Under the pieces are notes generated by a model. The model was given only the letters and a program-made list of their open reading frames with translations, was not told where the DNA came from and ran no database searches. From assembly GCA_007695225.1 (NCBI GenBank), contig REED01000173.1, positions 62,001-126,000 on the forward strand: 64,000 nucleotides of DNA. Reading direction: 5' to 3'. Position numbers and translations under genes: made by a program. How positions within the stretch are numbered: position 1 is the stretch's first letter; each line of letters starts with the position of its first letter. Positions 48,473 to 57,899 of the stretch are shown here, one piece after another. Origin of the DNA: Gemmatimonadales bacterium. Its GTDB lineage: Bacteria > Gemmatimonadota > Gemmatimonadetes > Longimicrobiales > Gaopeijiaceae.

Positions 48473-49642
48473 TCATCCCTCTCCAGCCTCCCGGATCGCG
48501 TCTCTGGCCACGAGCCAACGGAGAACCTCATTGGTTCCTTCGTAGATCTCCGTGCCCTTGGCGTCTCGCATGAGCTTCTCCACCGGATAGTCCCGCATGT
48601 AGCCGTACCCGCCGAAGATCTGCACCGCTTCATCCGCCACCCACATGGCGGTCTCGCTGGCGGCCACCTTGCTCATGGCCGCCCGGGCGGGAAGGGATCG
48701 GGGGAAGGAACCACCCTGGACCAGCTCCCCTGATTCCACCTCTCCCGCCACCTGCTGGAGGAGCGCTCGGCTCTGGGCGATGCGCTGCGCCATCCCCGCC
48801 AGCTTCTCCTGGATCGCGCCGAACCCCGAAAGGGGGGTCCCGAACTGCTCCCGCTCACCCGCGTAGCGGAGGGAATGCTCGAAGGCGGCCTCCGCCACAC
48901 CCAGGGACTGGGCCGCCACCATGAGGCGTCCCACGACCAAGGCATCGGAGGCCACCTTCCACCCCTCTCCCTGGGCACCCAGAAGCGCGTCCCCTGAAAG
49001 AGCCAGATCCTGGAACCGGAGAGTGATGCTCTCCGAGGCGGAAAGGCCCAGGGTCCGCTCCCGCCCGACCACCTCGATGCCCGGCTGGGATCGGTCGACC
49101 AGGAAGGCTGAGATCCCGTCGCGACCCTCACCCGTTCGTGCGAAGACAAGAAGGAGCCCTGCGCGTTCCCCGTTGGTGACCCACCGTTTCTCCCCGGAGA
49201 GGGTCCAGCCGTCTCCCGAGGGGTGAGCGGCGCAGGCCAGGGCGGAGGGATCACTTCCCGCCTCCTCCTCGGAGAGGGCAAAGGCCCCAATGGCCTCGCC
49301 GGAAGCCAGCTTCGGCAGCCACGTGTCCCTCTGCCCGGGACTTCCGAAGGCCACCAGGGCCCGGGTCACGGGTCCGTTGTGGATGGCCGCCGTCAGCCCC
49401 ACCGAGGCGTCGCCCCAGGAGAGGGCCTCCACCGCCAGAAGGGCGGTGACCAGGTCCAGCTCCAGTCCCCCGTGGTCCTCCGGGGCCCGGAGCCCCAGGA
49501 ACCCCAACTCGGCCAACTTCCCGAAGATCGCCTCGGGAAGGGCCCGGTGGGCGTCCCACGCTTCGACATGGGGCCGGATCTCTCCGGCGGCGAACTCCCG
49601 GGCCATGGCCCGGATCTCCAACTGTTCTGACGTCAACGCCAT
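48473..49642 (-). CDS. Acyl-CoA dehydrogenase
   Basis: FALSEEEAGSDPSALACAA, QIFGGYGYMRDYPVEKLMRDAKGTEIYEGTNEV. Confidence 0.95.
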   Translation of the reverse strand: MALTSEQLEIRAMAREFAAGEIRPHVEAWDAHRALPEAIFGKLAELGFLGLRAPEDHGGLELDLVTALLAVEALSWGDASVGLTAAIHNGPVTRALVAFGSPGQRDTWLPKLASGEAIGAFALSEEEAGSDPSALACAAHPSGDGWTLSGEKRWVTNGERAGLLLVFARTGEGRDGISAFLVDRSQPGIEVVGRERTLGLSASESITLRFQDLALSGDALLGAQGEGWKVASDALVVGRLMVAAQSLGVAEAAFEHSLRYAGEREQFGTPLSGFGAIQEKLAGMAQRIAQSRALLQQVAGEVESGELVQGGSFPRSLPARAAMSKVAASETAMWVADEAVQIFGGYGYMRDYPVEKLMRDAKGTEIYEGTNEVLRWLVARDAIREAGEG

Positions 49643-49645
49643 GGA

Positions 49646-50509
49646 TCAGCCCCGGTAGTCGTGGAATCCGCGGCCCGACTTCCGGCCCAACCAGCCGGCG
49701 GCCACGTACTTGCGAAGGAGGGGGCAGGGGCGGTAACGGTCGTCGCCCAGCTCCCGATGGAGGACCTCCAGAATGTTCAGGCAGGTGTCCAACCCGATGA
49801 GATCCGCCAGCGCCAGGGGTCCCATGGGGTGGTTCATTCCCAGCTTCATGACCGTGTCGATGGCCTCGGGCTCCGCCACTCCCTCCATGAGGGCGAAGAC
49901 GGCCTCGTTGATCATGGGCATGAGGACCCGGTTGGAGACGAATCCGGGGAAATCGTTTACCTCCACCGGGGTCTTCCCCAAGGCCCGGGAGAGCTCCATG
50001 ACGCTAGCGGTGGTGGCGTCGTCGGTGGCCAGTCCCCGGATGACCTCCACCAGCTGCATCACCGGCACCGGGTTCATGAAGTGCATCCCGATGACCTTTT
50101 CCGGCCGGGACGTTCGAGCGGCGATCTCGGTGATGGAGATGGAGGAGGTGTTGGAGGCCAGGATGGCCCCCTCCGGGGTGAGGCGGTCCAGGTCCTGGAA
50201 GAGTTCGTACTTGAGTTCCGCCCGCTCCGGGATGGCCTCCACCACCAGGTCGGCGTCACCGACGCCGTCGCTCCGGTCGGTGGCTGTGCGGATCCGGCCA
50301 AGGGCCTTGGATTTCTCCTCCTCGGAGAGCGCGCCCTTCTTCACCTGCCGATCCATATTCTTGCCAATGGTGGCCAGGGCCTTCTCCAGGAAGGGGGCCT
50401 CCAGGTCCACGAGGGCCACTTCCAGGCCGCTCTGGGCACAGACATGGGCGATCCCGTTCCCCATGGTTCCGCTACCGATCACCGCCACGCGCTTGATCTC
50501 CGTCGCCAT
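49646..50509 (-). CDS. 3-hydroxybutyryl-CoA dehydrogenase
   Basis: VAVIGSGTMGNGIAHVCAQSG, GMHFMNPVPVMQLVEVI, DFPGFVSNRVLMPMINEAV. Confidence 0.95.
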   Translation of the reverse strand: MATEIKRVAVIGSGTMGNGIAHVCAQSGLEVALVDLEAPFLEKALATIGKNMDRQVKKGALSEEEKSKALGRIRTATDRSDGVGDADLVVEAIPERAELKYELFQDLDRLTPEGAILASNTSSISITEIAARTSRPEKVIGMHFMNPVPVMQLVEVIRGLATDDATTASVMELSRALGKTPVEVNDFPGFVSNRVLMPMINEAVFALMEGVAEPEAIDTVMKLGMNHPMGPLALADLIGLDTCLNILEVLHRELGDDRYRPCPLLRKYVAAGWLGRKSGRGFHDYRG

Positions 50510-50594
50510 ATCGCTCCGTCCTTCCGGTTCGTCGTTTGTTTCGGGATCCTCCGGAGCCACCTGCCCGGAATGGGATCCGCTGTGGTCGTGATCC

Positions 50595-50624
50595 GGCCCC
50601 GGTCGTTCCTGGACGACCGGGGCC
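50595..50624 (-). terminator. Hairpin, probable terminator between thiolase and HBD genes
   Basis: GGCCCCGGTCGT tcctgg ACGACCGGGGCC perfect 12-bp stem; no clear U tract. Confidence 0.55.
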
Positions 50625-50724
50625 TCGTTCCCGGAGACCCATCCGTTTGTGGAATCCCCTGCGGTGTCGCGTCTGGAAATGGACCTCGGGACGAGGCCTC
50701 CATCTCCGACCGGCACCGCCGCTG

Positions 50725-51936
50725 TCAGCCCCGCTCCACCGACAGGGCCACCGCGTTTCCGCCGCCCAGGCAGAGCGTCGCGAGTCCCGTCCCCACGTCC
50801 CGATCCTCCATGGCGTGGATCAGGGTGATGAGGACCCGGGCACCGGAGCAGCCGATGGGGTGCCCCAGGGCAACCGCACCGCCGTGGACGTTGACCCGGT
50901 CGGGATCCATCCCGAGCCCCTTCATGTCGGCCAGTGCCTGCACGGCGAAGGCCTCGTTCACCTCGATGAGGCCGTAGTCGCCGATGGAAGCGCCGGTCCT
51001 CTTCATCAGGTTCTGCACCGCAGCGATGGGGGCGAAGAAGAGATCCTGGGGCTCGGTACCGCCGGACGCATAGCCATTGATCCGGGCCCGGACCGTGAGC
51101 CCATGGGCCTGGGCGAAGGCCAGGGAGGTCACCACCAGGGCCGCCCCTCCGTCGTTCAGTCCCGGCGCGTTCCCCGCCGTCACCACCAATTCCTCGATGT
51201 CGGAGGGAGCGTCCTTGGGAAATGCAGGGCGGAGTCGACCCAGCGCCTCGAGAGAGGTGTCCTTCCGGGGCCCCTCATCGGTGTCCACCACCGTGGTCCC
51301 CTTCCGGCCTGCGATCTCCACCGGGACGATCTCGTCGGTGAACTTCCCCGCCTCGATGGCCGCCACCGCCTTCTGGTGGGAGGCCAGGGAGAAGGCATCG
51401 GCTTCCTCTCTGGAGATACCCGCTTTCTGCGCCGTGTACTCGGCATGCCCGCCCATGTGACACTGACCGAAGGCGCACCAGAGCCCGTCATGGATGAGTC
51501 CGTCCTGGAGCTTCTGGTCCCCGAACTTCACCCCGCCCCGGAGGCCCCGGAGGAAGTAGGGGACGTTGGACATGGACTCGAAGCCACCGGCCACTGCGGC
51601 CTGGATGTCCCCGGCCTTGATGGCCTGGGCGGCCAGCATGACGGCCTTCAGCCCCGACCCGCACACCTTGTTCACGGTGACGGCGGGGATGGTGGCGGGA
51701 AGATCGGCGCCGATGGCCGCCTGGCGGGCCGGCGCCTGACCCCCGCCCCCCTGTACCACATTCCCCAGGATCACCTCATCCAGCGCCGACGGATCGATGC
51801 CGGCCCGCTCGACGGCGGCCCGAACGGCCATCGCACCCAGTTCCGGAGCGGAAAGGGGGCTCAGGCCGCCGAGGAATCGACCGATGGGGGTACGTGCGCC
51901 GCTGACGATCACCGGGATGCGGGACGGGTCGCTCAT
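50725..51936 (-). CDS. Acetyl-CoA C-acetyltransferase (thiolase)
   Basis: NKVCGSGLKAVMLAAQAI, NVHGGAVALGHPIGCSGARVLITL, ATLCLGGGNAVAL; start at MSDPSRIPV. Confidence 0.96.
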   Translation of the reverse strand: MSDPSRIPVIVSGARTPIGRFLGGLSPLSAPELGAMAVRAAVERAGIDPSALDEVILGNVVQGGGGQAPARQAAIGADLPATIPAVTVNKVCGSGLKAVMLAAQAIKAGDIQAAVAGGFESMSNVPYFLRGLRGGVKFGDQKLQDGLIHDGLWCAFGQCHMGGHAEYTAQKAGISREEADAFSLASHQKAVAAIEAGKFTDEIVPVEIAGRKGTTVVDTDEGPRKDTSLEALGRLRPAFPKDAPSDIEELVVTAGNAPGLNDGGAALVVTSLAFAQAHGLTVRARINGYASGGTEPQDLFFAPIAAVQNLMKRTGASIGDYGLIEVNEAFAVQALADMKGLGMDPDRVNVHGGAVALGHPIGCSGARVLITLIHAMEDRDVGTGLATLCLGGGNAVALSVERG

Positions 51937-52201
51937 GAAGTGCCTTCTTCCTTTGGGGATTCGTGGATTCGCTTGGTCTGGGATCCTGCCCGGCGGTAAA
52001 CGCCCGACCGGGACCGCCCTGCGGGGACCGCCGAGGCGGGGCGGGTGAGGCATGTGACCGGGGGGTGGTCCCGGAATCGACCGGACCCCGGCTCGCTCGT
52101 TCCGGCTCACCGGGTCCGAGTCGCCGGTTCCGGAGCCCCTGTAGCCCGAGAAAGATAGGAAGAATCGCAGGGGAGGTCACCTTCCCCTTCCCCCTGCCCC
52201 T

Positions 52202-53101
52202 TCAGTCCTCCACGTCCCCGGTTCGAAGGCCGCGCATCTCGGCGTCCAGGCGTCCCCAGGGCGTCCGGGCGTCATGCTCGAAGATGAGGAGCCAGTCCTC
52301 CTGCGCGGCCCGAGACCAGGTGGTCCGCTTGGATTCCAGTGTCACCAGGGGCTCCAGGTCATAGCCCATGATCCATGGGAGGGGAACGTGGGCGGCCGTG
52401 GGACAGAGATCGGCCAGGAAACATGCCGTTTCTCCATCGGACTCCAGAAGGACGGACTGGTGATGAGGGGTATGGCCCGGGGTGGGAAGGAGCCGGATTC
52501 CCTCAGTGAGCTGGGTCTCTCCCTCCACCGTATCCCAGAGCCCCGCACGGGTGACGGGCTCCACATTCTCCGCCAGGTACGATGCCCGAATCCGTTCATT
52601 CTGTATCCCGGCGAAGGCCAGTTCCTTCTCCTGAACCACGTAACGCGCCCGGGGAAAGGCGGGAACCACACGACCGTCCTCGGTTCGCACGGTCCCACCT
52701 CCGGCATGATCGAAGTGGAGATGGGTCATGACCACCAGATCTACGGCATCGGGCTGGAAACCCGCCGCCCGGATCCCGTCTTCGAGTCGGGTGGGCGAGC
52801 CCTGGTTCTGGATCCCGTAGATCTCCCGGAAGCGCGCATCCTCCTTGTTCCCCACGCCGGTATCGATGAGGACGAGGGCACCGGGCGTCTCCACCAGCAG
52901 ACAGCGGAGGCCCAATGGGATCCGGTTCCGGTCATCGGCGGGGATCCGCCGTTCCCACAGGGGCTTCGGCACAACACCGAACATGGCCCCCCCGTCCAGG
53001 CGCTGAAGGCCGGCCTCAATGGCATGGACCCTCAGGGACCCCACCTTACGGGACCGGACCAGGGGAAGCGTCTCGATGGATACGGGGGAAGGTTGGGACA
53101 T
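52202..53101 (-). CDS. MBL-fold metallo-hydrolase
   Basis: VVMTHLHFDHAGGG, LLPTPGHTPHHQSVLLES; start at MSQPSPVSIETL. Confidence 0.9.
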   Translation of the reverse strand: MSQPSPVSIETLPLVRSRKVGSLRVHAIEAGLQRLDGGAMFGVVPKPLWERRIPADDRNRIPLGLRCLLVETPGALVLIDTGVGNKEDARFREIYGIQNQGSPTRLEDGIRAAGFQPDAVDLVVMTHLHFDHAGGGTVRTEDGRVVPAFPRARYVVQEKELAFAGIQNERIRASYLAENVEPVTRAGLWDTVEGETQLTEGIRLLPTPGHTPHHQSVLLESDGETACFLADLCPTAAHVPLPWIMGYDLEPLVTLESKRTTWSRAAQEDWLLIFEHDARTPWGRLDAEMRGLRTGDVED

Positions 53102-53184
53102 GGATCGATGGGGTGGAAGGTGGGAGCCATGGGGAATCTGTCGCCGGGGCCGCGCGGATCGGAGCCGGCAGAGACCCATCCTTT

Positions 53185-53213
53185 CGTACGTCCGTACGTC
53201 CGTACGTCCGTAC
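53185..53213. repeat. Octanucleotide tandem repeat (CGTACGTC) x 3.6
   Basis: CGTACGTC CGTACGTC CGTACGTC CGTAC, 84 bp upstream of the MBL-fold gene start. Confidence 0.95.
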
Positions 53214-53323
53214 ATTCCCAAGATAGGGCCTTCCACCGCCGTGCGGGGGGGGTTACCCCGGGGCTTCCCGATTGAACTCCACTCCCGGATCTTCGCCGCA
53301 CTCCACCCCGCCCCTCCCCTTCT

Positions 53324-54118
53324 TCAACGGCCCTTCAGGAGTCGTTCGAGGCCCGCAAGGTCCGAGGCCCCCCGAACTTCGGCCCGATTCAGCAGGTGAA
53401 GCAGAAGGCGCGCCGTGGCCAGGGCATCGCCGTGGGCACGATGGCGGGCGTGGATGGGGATGGAGAAGTGTCGGGTGAGGGGATCCAGGGCGTAGCTCCG
53501 GAGCCCCGGCACGAGCCTCCGTCCCATGCGAACGGTGCAGAGTCGAGGCTGGGAAAGACCGGTTCCGGAAGCCCTCAGGAGTTCCTGATCGAGGAAACCC
53601 CAGTCGAAGGAGGCGTTGTGGGCCACAAAGACCCGTCCCTCGAGGCGGCGGGCCACATGGGGAGCGACCCCTTCGAAAGAGGGAGCCTCGGCCACCATGG
53701 CGTCGGTGATCCCGGTGAGACCCTGGATTCGCGGTGGGATGGACCGCCCGGGATTCACAAGCGACTCGAACGAGGCCCCTACCTCGCCGTTCCGGACCTC
53801 CACGATGGCTACCTCGGTGATCCGGTGCCCACGCTGGAAACTCCCGCCGGTGGTCTCCACATCCACGACAGCGAAGGTGAGGCGTCGAAGAGGAGGGCCC
53901 GGCGCCTCCCTGGAGGCGAGGCGCCAGATCCCCTCTCCATCCACCTGGAATCGGGGATCGGATCCCAGGAGGGCAAAGACCGCCGCTGACGCGGCTCGGG
54001 GATTCCCCTCCAGTTTCAGGGCCGAGCGCGCAAGCTCCAGGGTATGAAGGGGACCGGTACGAAGGGCCCGGTCTGCTCGCTCCACCAGAGTGGGTCCAGG
54101 GAGGGAACGATCCTTCAA
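53324..54118 (-). CDS. DnaQ-like 3'-5' exonuclease with N-terminal winged-helix-like region
   Basis: VDVETTGGSFQRGHRITEVAIV, VFVAHNASFDWGFLDQEL, HRAHGDALATARLLLHLL; TTG start gives a TTGA overlap with rex. Confidence 0.85.
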   Translation of the reverse strand: MKDRSLPGPTLVERADRALRTGPLHTLELARSALKLEGNPRAASAAVFALLGSDPRFQVDGEGIWRLASREAPGPPLRRLTFAVVDVETTGGSFQRGHRITEVAIVEVRNGEVGASFESLVNPGRSIPPRIQGLTGITDAMVAEAPSFEGVAPHVARRLEGRVFVAHNASFDWGFLDQELLRASGTGLSQPRLCTVRMGRRLVPGLRSYALDPLTRHFSIPIHARHRAHGDALATARLLLHLLNRAEVRGASDLAGLERLLKGR

Positions 54119-54894
54119 GCCGGTCCCTCCTCGCTTCCCAGTGGAGCCCGGGACCCACTCCCGGATCCGCCTCCACCAGGAGACGCACCGAGAGAGCCTG
54201 GACGGCGGGCCAGGGCAAAGGAGAGGGCCTCCATCTCCAGTGCCAGATTCACATCGTTCACCACAACGGTCGCCGGAACCTCCAACCGTACCGGAGCGAA
54301 GTTCAGAATGGCCCGGACTCCCGCAGCCACCAGGCGATCCGTCACCTCCTGGGCCGCGGCGCCAGGCACGGCAAGGATCGCCATCTCCACCCCTTCCCCG
54401 GCCACCATCGTCTCCAACTCCTCCATGGGCCGGATGCGGGTCCCTTCCCATAGAACCCCCACCTTGGCCGGGTCACGGTCCAGGACAGCGACGATTCGGA
54501 AGCCCCGCTCGGCGAAGTGGGGATAGGCATGAAGGGCCGATCCGATCCGACCCGCCCCCACCAGGACCACCGTCCAGGGGCGGGAGAGGCCGAGGATACG
54601 ACGGAGGCCCTGGAGCAGGGAGGAGACCGGATACCCCAGGCCCCGGGTGCCGAACGATCCGAAGGAGGAGAGATCCTTGCGGACCTGGGCGGCGCTGGTT
54701 CCTGCCGTTCGGGCCAACTCACCGCTGGACACGGACTCCGTCCCCCCGACCGCCAGTTCCTCGAGAGCACGGAGGTACAGGGAGAGGCGTCGGACAGTGG
54801 ACTGGGAGATCTTGCGGGAGGCGGTCACCGGTCGTGAGGGCAGCGAGGGAGGACCCATAGGTCCGGGATGGCTTGTGAAGGTTTTCACAAGCAT
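54115..54894 (-). CDS. rex: Redox-sensing transcriptional repressor Rex
   Basis: SQSTVRRLSLYLRALEELA, QVRKDLSSFGSFGTRGLGYPV, VGAGRIGSAL; start may instead be ATG at 54858. Confidence 0.95.
   Translation of the reverse strand: MLVKTFTSHPGPMGPPSLPSRPVTASRKISQSTVRRLSLYLRALEELAVGGTESVSSGELARTAGTSAAQVRKDLSSFGSFGTRGLGYPVSSLLQGLRRILGLSRPWTVVLVGAGRIGSALHAYPHFAERGFRIVAVLDRDPAKVGVLWEGTRIRPMEELETMVAGEGVEMAILAVPGAAAQEVTDRLVAAGVRAILNFAPVRLEVPATVVVNDVNLALEMEALSFALARRPGSLGASPGGGGSGSGSRAPLGSEEGPA
54871..54892. promoter_or_regulatory. Rex operator (ROP-type)
   Basis: GCTTGTGAA GGTT TTCACAAGC, 9-bp perfect arms; core TTGTGAA-N4-TTCACAA matches the known Rex consensus. Confidence 0.88.
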
Positions 54895-54980
54895 CGTCCA
54901 GGAAGGTAGAAAGGGGAGGAAGCCGCCGTCAACACGCCCCGGCCGTTCGGGCGACGGTGTCCGGTGACCTCCCTACCTTT

Positions 54981-55808
54981 TCAGCGGCCTTCCAATTCCC
55001 GGGAAAGGCGGATGAAGGTCTCGGGGGCCAGCGTCTCAGGGCGTGCCCGGAAGTCGACCCCGAGGGAGCCCAGGAGGGCCTCGGCCCCCGTCCGTCCCAG
55101 CGCAATTTCCGGATGGTCTCTGAGAATCTTCCCCATCTGCTTCCGTCGCCACTGAAAGGCGGCGCGGGTGAGTCTCCGTAGGGCCGCTTCCTCGCCGATC
55201 TCCAGGGGAGGGGGGACCAGAGGACGGATTCGGAGCACGGTGGAGTCCACCTTGGGCCGGGGTCGAAACGCACCGGGCGGCACGTGGAGGACCCGTTCCG
55301 CCTGTGCAACCGTCTGCACCCCCACCGATAGCGCCCCGTATTCCTTTCCCCCGGGGGTGGCCAGAACGCGGTCCGCCACCTCACGCTGCACCATGAGGAG
55401 GATTTCCCGGGGGCGGGGACGCTCGAGGAGGTGGAAGAGGATGGGAGTTGTGAGGTTGTAGGGGATATTCCCCACCACCCGGAGTCGACCCGGGTCCGGC
55501 ACAAGTGCCCCCAGGGGGAGATTCAGGATATCATCCTGGATGACCTCCACCGAGGGCCGATCCTGGTAGCGGGCCACGAGGTCGGCCGCCAGATCCCGAT
55601 CCAGCTCCACCAGGAGGAGGTGGTCCACCACCTCGGCCAGGTGCTGGGTGAGGGCGCCCTGCCCCGGGCCGATCTCCAGCACCGTCTCCCCCGGCTCCAC
55701 GCCCACCGCTTCCACGATCTTCCGCTGCAGATTGGGGTCCACCAGGAAGTTCTGCCCCATGGACCGACGGGCCCGATGCCTCCGCTGCGACTCCTCCGGG
55801 GACTCCAC
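54981..55808 (-). CDS. rsmA: 16S rRNA (adenine1518-N6/adenine1519-N6)-dimethyltransferase
   Basis: GQNFLVDPNLQRKIVEAV, VLEIGPGQGALTQHLAE, VVGNIPYNLTTPILFHLL. Confidence 0.96.
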   Translation of the reverse strand: MESPEESQRRHRARRSMGQNFLVDPNLQRKIVEAVGVEPGETVLEIGPGQGALTQHLAEVVDHLLLVELDRDLAADLVARYQDRPSVEVIQDDILNLPLGALVPDPGRLRVVGNIPYNLTTPILFHLLERPRPREILLMVQREVADRVLATPGGKEYGALSVGVQTVAQAERVLHVPPGAFRPRPKVDSTVLRIRPLVPPPLEIGEEAALRRLTRAAFQWRRKQMGKILRDHPEIALGRTGAEALLGSLGVDFRARPETLAPETFIRLSRELEGR

Positions 55809-55811
55809 GCT

Positions 55812-57392
55812 TCAGAGCCGAAGCACGACGGCCGACCGGTCATCCCCCTCCTGCAGGGGGCCACCTCTCTCCAGGGCGAAGAGGGCCTCGACGATGTCCC
55901 GCGCAGGACGATCCCGGAGGTGGCTCGCCGCCTCCACGACCCTCAGTTCCGCCTCGATGCGGGAGTCGGCCTCCAGGGTATCCGAGAGCCCGTCGGTGAA
56001 TAGGAGAAGGAGGTCCCGCCCCGGTGTCCATGCCACCCGCTCCACCTGGTACTCCTCTGCGGAACTGATCCCCATGGGAAGGTCCAGGGCGTCGAGGCGC
56101 TGGTGAGTGCCATCCTCCCGGATGATAAAGGCGTGGGGGTGTCCGGCATTGGCATAGACCAGCTCCCCCCGCTCCGGGTCCAGGACCCCGTAGAAGAGGG
56201 TCAGGTACATCTCGGTGGTCTCGAGCTCGGAGCGCAGGGCCTCCCCCATTTCAGTGAGTACCTGTCCGGGGCTCTCCACCTCGGAGACATAGATGGAGCC
56301 GGCGCTCATGGAGAGGGCCATGATGAGGGCCGCCGGGAACCCGTGGCTGGACACATCCCCGATCATGACGCCGAACCGGCCTCCCGGGAGCCGGAAGAGT
56401 TGATAGAAGTCTCCCCCCACCAGTTCCGCCGGCTCCACCCGGGCACCCACCCGATCCGGGTCGAAGTTGTTGGTGTCGGGGAGGAGCTTCATCTGGAGGT
56501 CGTGGGCCAGTTCCATCTCCCGGCCCACCCGTTCCCGCTCCACCGATTCGTGGATGAGCCGGTTGTTCTCCAGGGCCGCACCCACCTGCGAGGCGATGGC
56601 GCTGAGCAGCTTTTGGTCCGACGCTGTGAATCTCCCGCCCCGACGGCGGCCGATGAGGTTGATGACCCCCACCGCCCGAACGTCTCCCTCGGGGGGAGTG
56701 AAGCGGATGGGAACCGAGAGAACCGAGTCGCCCCGGGGCCCGGCACCCCCTTCGCCGTCGTCATTGGGGCGCAGGCCGTCCCCGGTGAGGATGAGGGGAC
56801 GCCCCTCGGTGAATACCTGGGTGGTGATGGAGGACACGTCAGAGGAAGCCAGGGTCCCCTCCTGCCCGTTCCCCCCGACCGAAGCCACCAGGTTCAGAAG
56901 GTCCTCCTCCCGGGAATGGACCCAGAGGGAGCCCCGGAGGGCTCCCATGACGTCGCAGACCTCGGCCAGGATGAGGCGGGCCGCATCCCGGAGGCGAAGG
57001 ACGGATCCCAGGGTCTCGGAGATGGAGTAGAGGAGGTTGATCTCCTCGTAGCGCTCGGAGACCTCGTAGGTGAAGAACCGGATCTCCTCGGCGTACTGGT
57101 AGAGGCTCTCCAGAGTGGACCGAAGCACATTGGCCGCGTGACGGCCCACCTCGTCCACAGGAAGCCGGACCTCCAGCACCAGATCCGAGCCGTCACGAAC
57201 GGGAACCGAGAGGAGGACGGAATCCGGGCGGGGTTCAATCTCTCCCCCGGATTCGGGAAAAAGATGGAAGGGACGATCCCGCCCCCGGGGAAACCAGAGG
57301 TGGAGATCCAGGTGGAATCCCCTGCCGAACTCGGTGAGCACCTGCGCCACCGCCTCCGGGAGAAGCTCCCGGGCGGTGCGCTCCTGGGTCAT
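55812..57392 (-). CDS. GAF domain + SpoIIE-type PP2C phosphatase
   Basis: GAF-like region INLLYSISETLGSVL; VGGDFYQLF, GDVSSHGFPAALIMA, YANAGHPHAFI, LLLLFTDGLSDT. Confidence 0.92.
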   Translation of the reverse strand: MTQERTARELLPEAVAQVLTEFGRGFHLDLHLWFPRGRDRPFHLFPESGGEIEPRPDSVLLSVPVRDGSDLVLEVRLPVDEVGRHAANVLRSTLESLYQYAEEIRFFTYEVSERYEEINLLYSISETLGSVLRLRDAARLILAEVCDVMGALRGSLWVHSREEDLLNLVASVGGNGQEGTLASSDVSSITTQVFTEGRPLILTGDGLRPNDDGEGGAGPRGDSVLSVPIRFTPPEGDVRAVGVINLIGRRRGGRFTASDQKLLSAIASQVGAALENNRLIHESVERERVGREMELAHDLQMKLLPDTNNFDPDRVGARVEPAELVGGDFYQLFRLPGGRFGVMIGDVSSHGFPAALIMALSMSAGSIYVSEVESPGQVLTEMGEALRSELETTEMYLTLFYGVLDPERGELVYANAGHPHAFIIREDGTHQRLDALDLPMGISSAEEYQVERVAWTPGRDLLLLFTDGLSDTLEADSRIEAELRVVEAASHLRDRPARDIVEALFALERGGPLQEGDDRSAVVLRL

Positions 57393-57829
57393 GCGGAGGC
57401 CTCGTGCACCCTCGTATGGGAATCCGGGAGAAGGAGCACGAGGGTCACGGCGTTGCCCCGCTCGTTGAAGTGGACCTCGTCCATGAGTTTCCGCATGAGA
57501 AAGATCCCCCGACCACCCTCCCTCCGGAGGTTGGCAGGAACCGTGGGGTCCGGGACCCCGTTCGGATTGAAGCCGTCTCCCTGGTCGGTGACCCGGGCCC
57601 TGAGACGATTCCCCTGGACGAAGACCTCCACCCGGACCCGCTTCGACGGATCTCGACGGTTGCCGTAGATCATGGCGTTGGCCAGGGCCTCGGTGAGGCA
57701 GACCCGGAAGTTGAAACGGAGCTTCCGCGCCACGCTTTCACAGGTGGTGCAGCGGTGGACGACGAATTCCACCGCCTCCTCGATGAACTGGAGGTCGTTG
57801 GGAAGTTCGAAGACGAGTTCTCGATCCAT
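57389..57829 (-). CDS. Anti-sigma-type serine kinase (HATPase_c, RsbW-like)
   Basis: CLTEALANAMIYGNRRDPSKRV, VTDQGDGFNP, GGRGIFLMRKLMD. Confidence 0.9.
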   Translation of the reverse strand: MDRELVFELPNDLQFIEEAVEFVVHRCTTCESVARKLRFNFRVCLTEALANAMIYGNRRDPSKRVRVEVFVQGNRLRARVTDQGDGFNPNGVPDPTVPANLRREGGRGIFLMRKLMDEVHFNERGNAVTLVLLLPDSHTRVHEASA

Positions 57830-57899
57830 GGATCCCCCGGGACCAGGCCGTCGTTTCGCCGATGGATCATTCTCATCGGCGGTGGGGGAGGGTCTGGGG

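Noticed and set aside
51937-52200. Possible Rex operator upstream of the thiolase/HBD/ACD genes (Rex controls such genes in Firmicutes)
   Set aside because: No TTGTGAA-N4-TTCACAA-like palindrome seen upstream of any of the three genes
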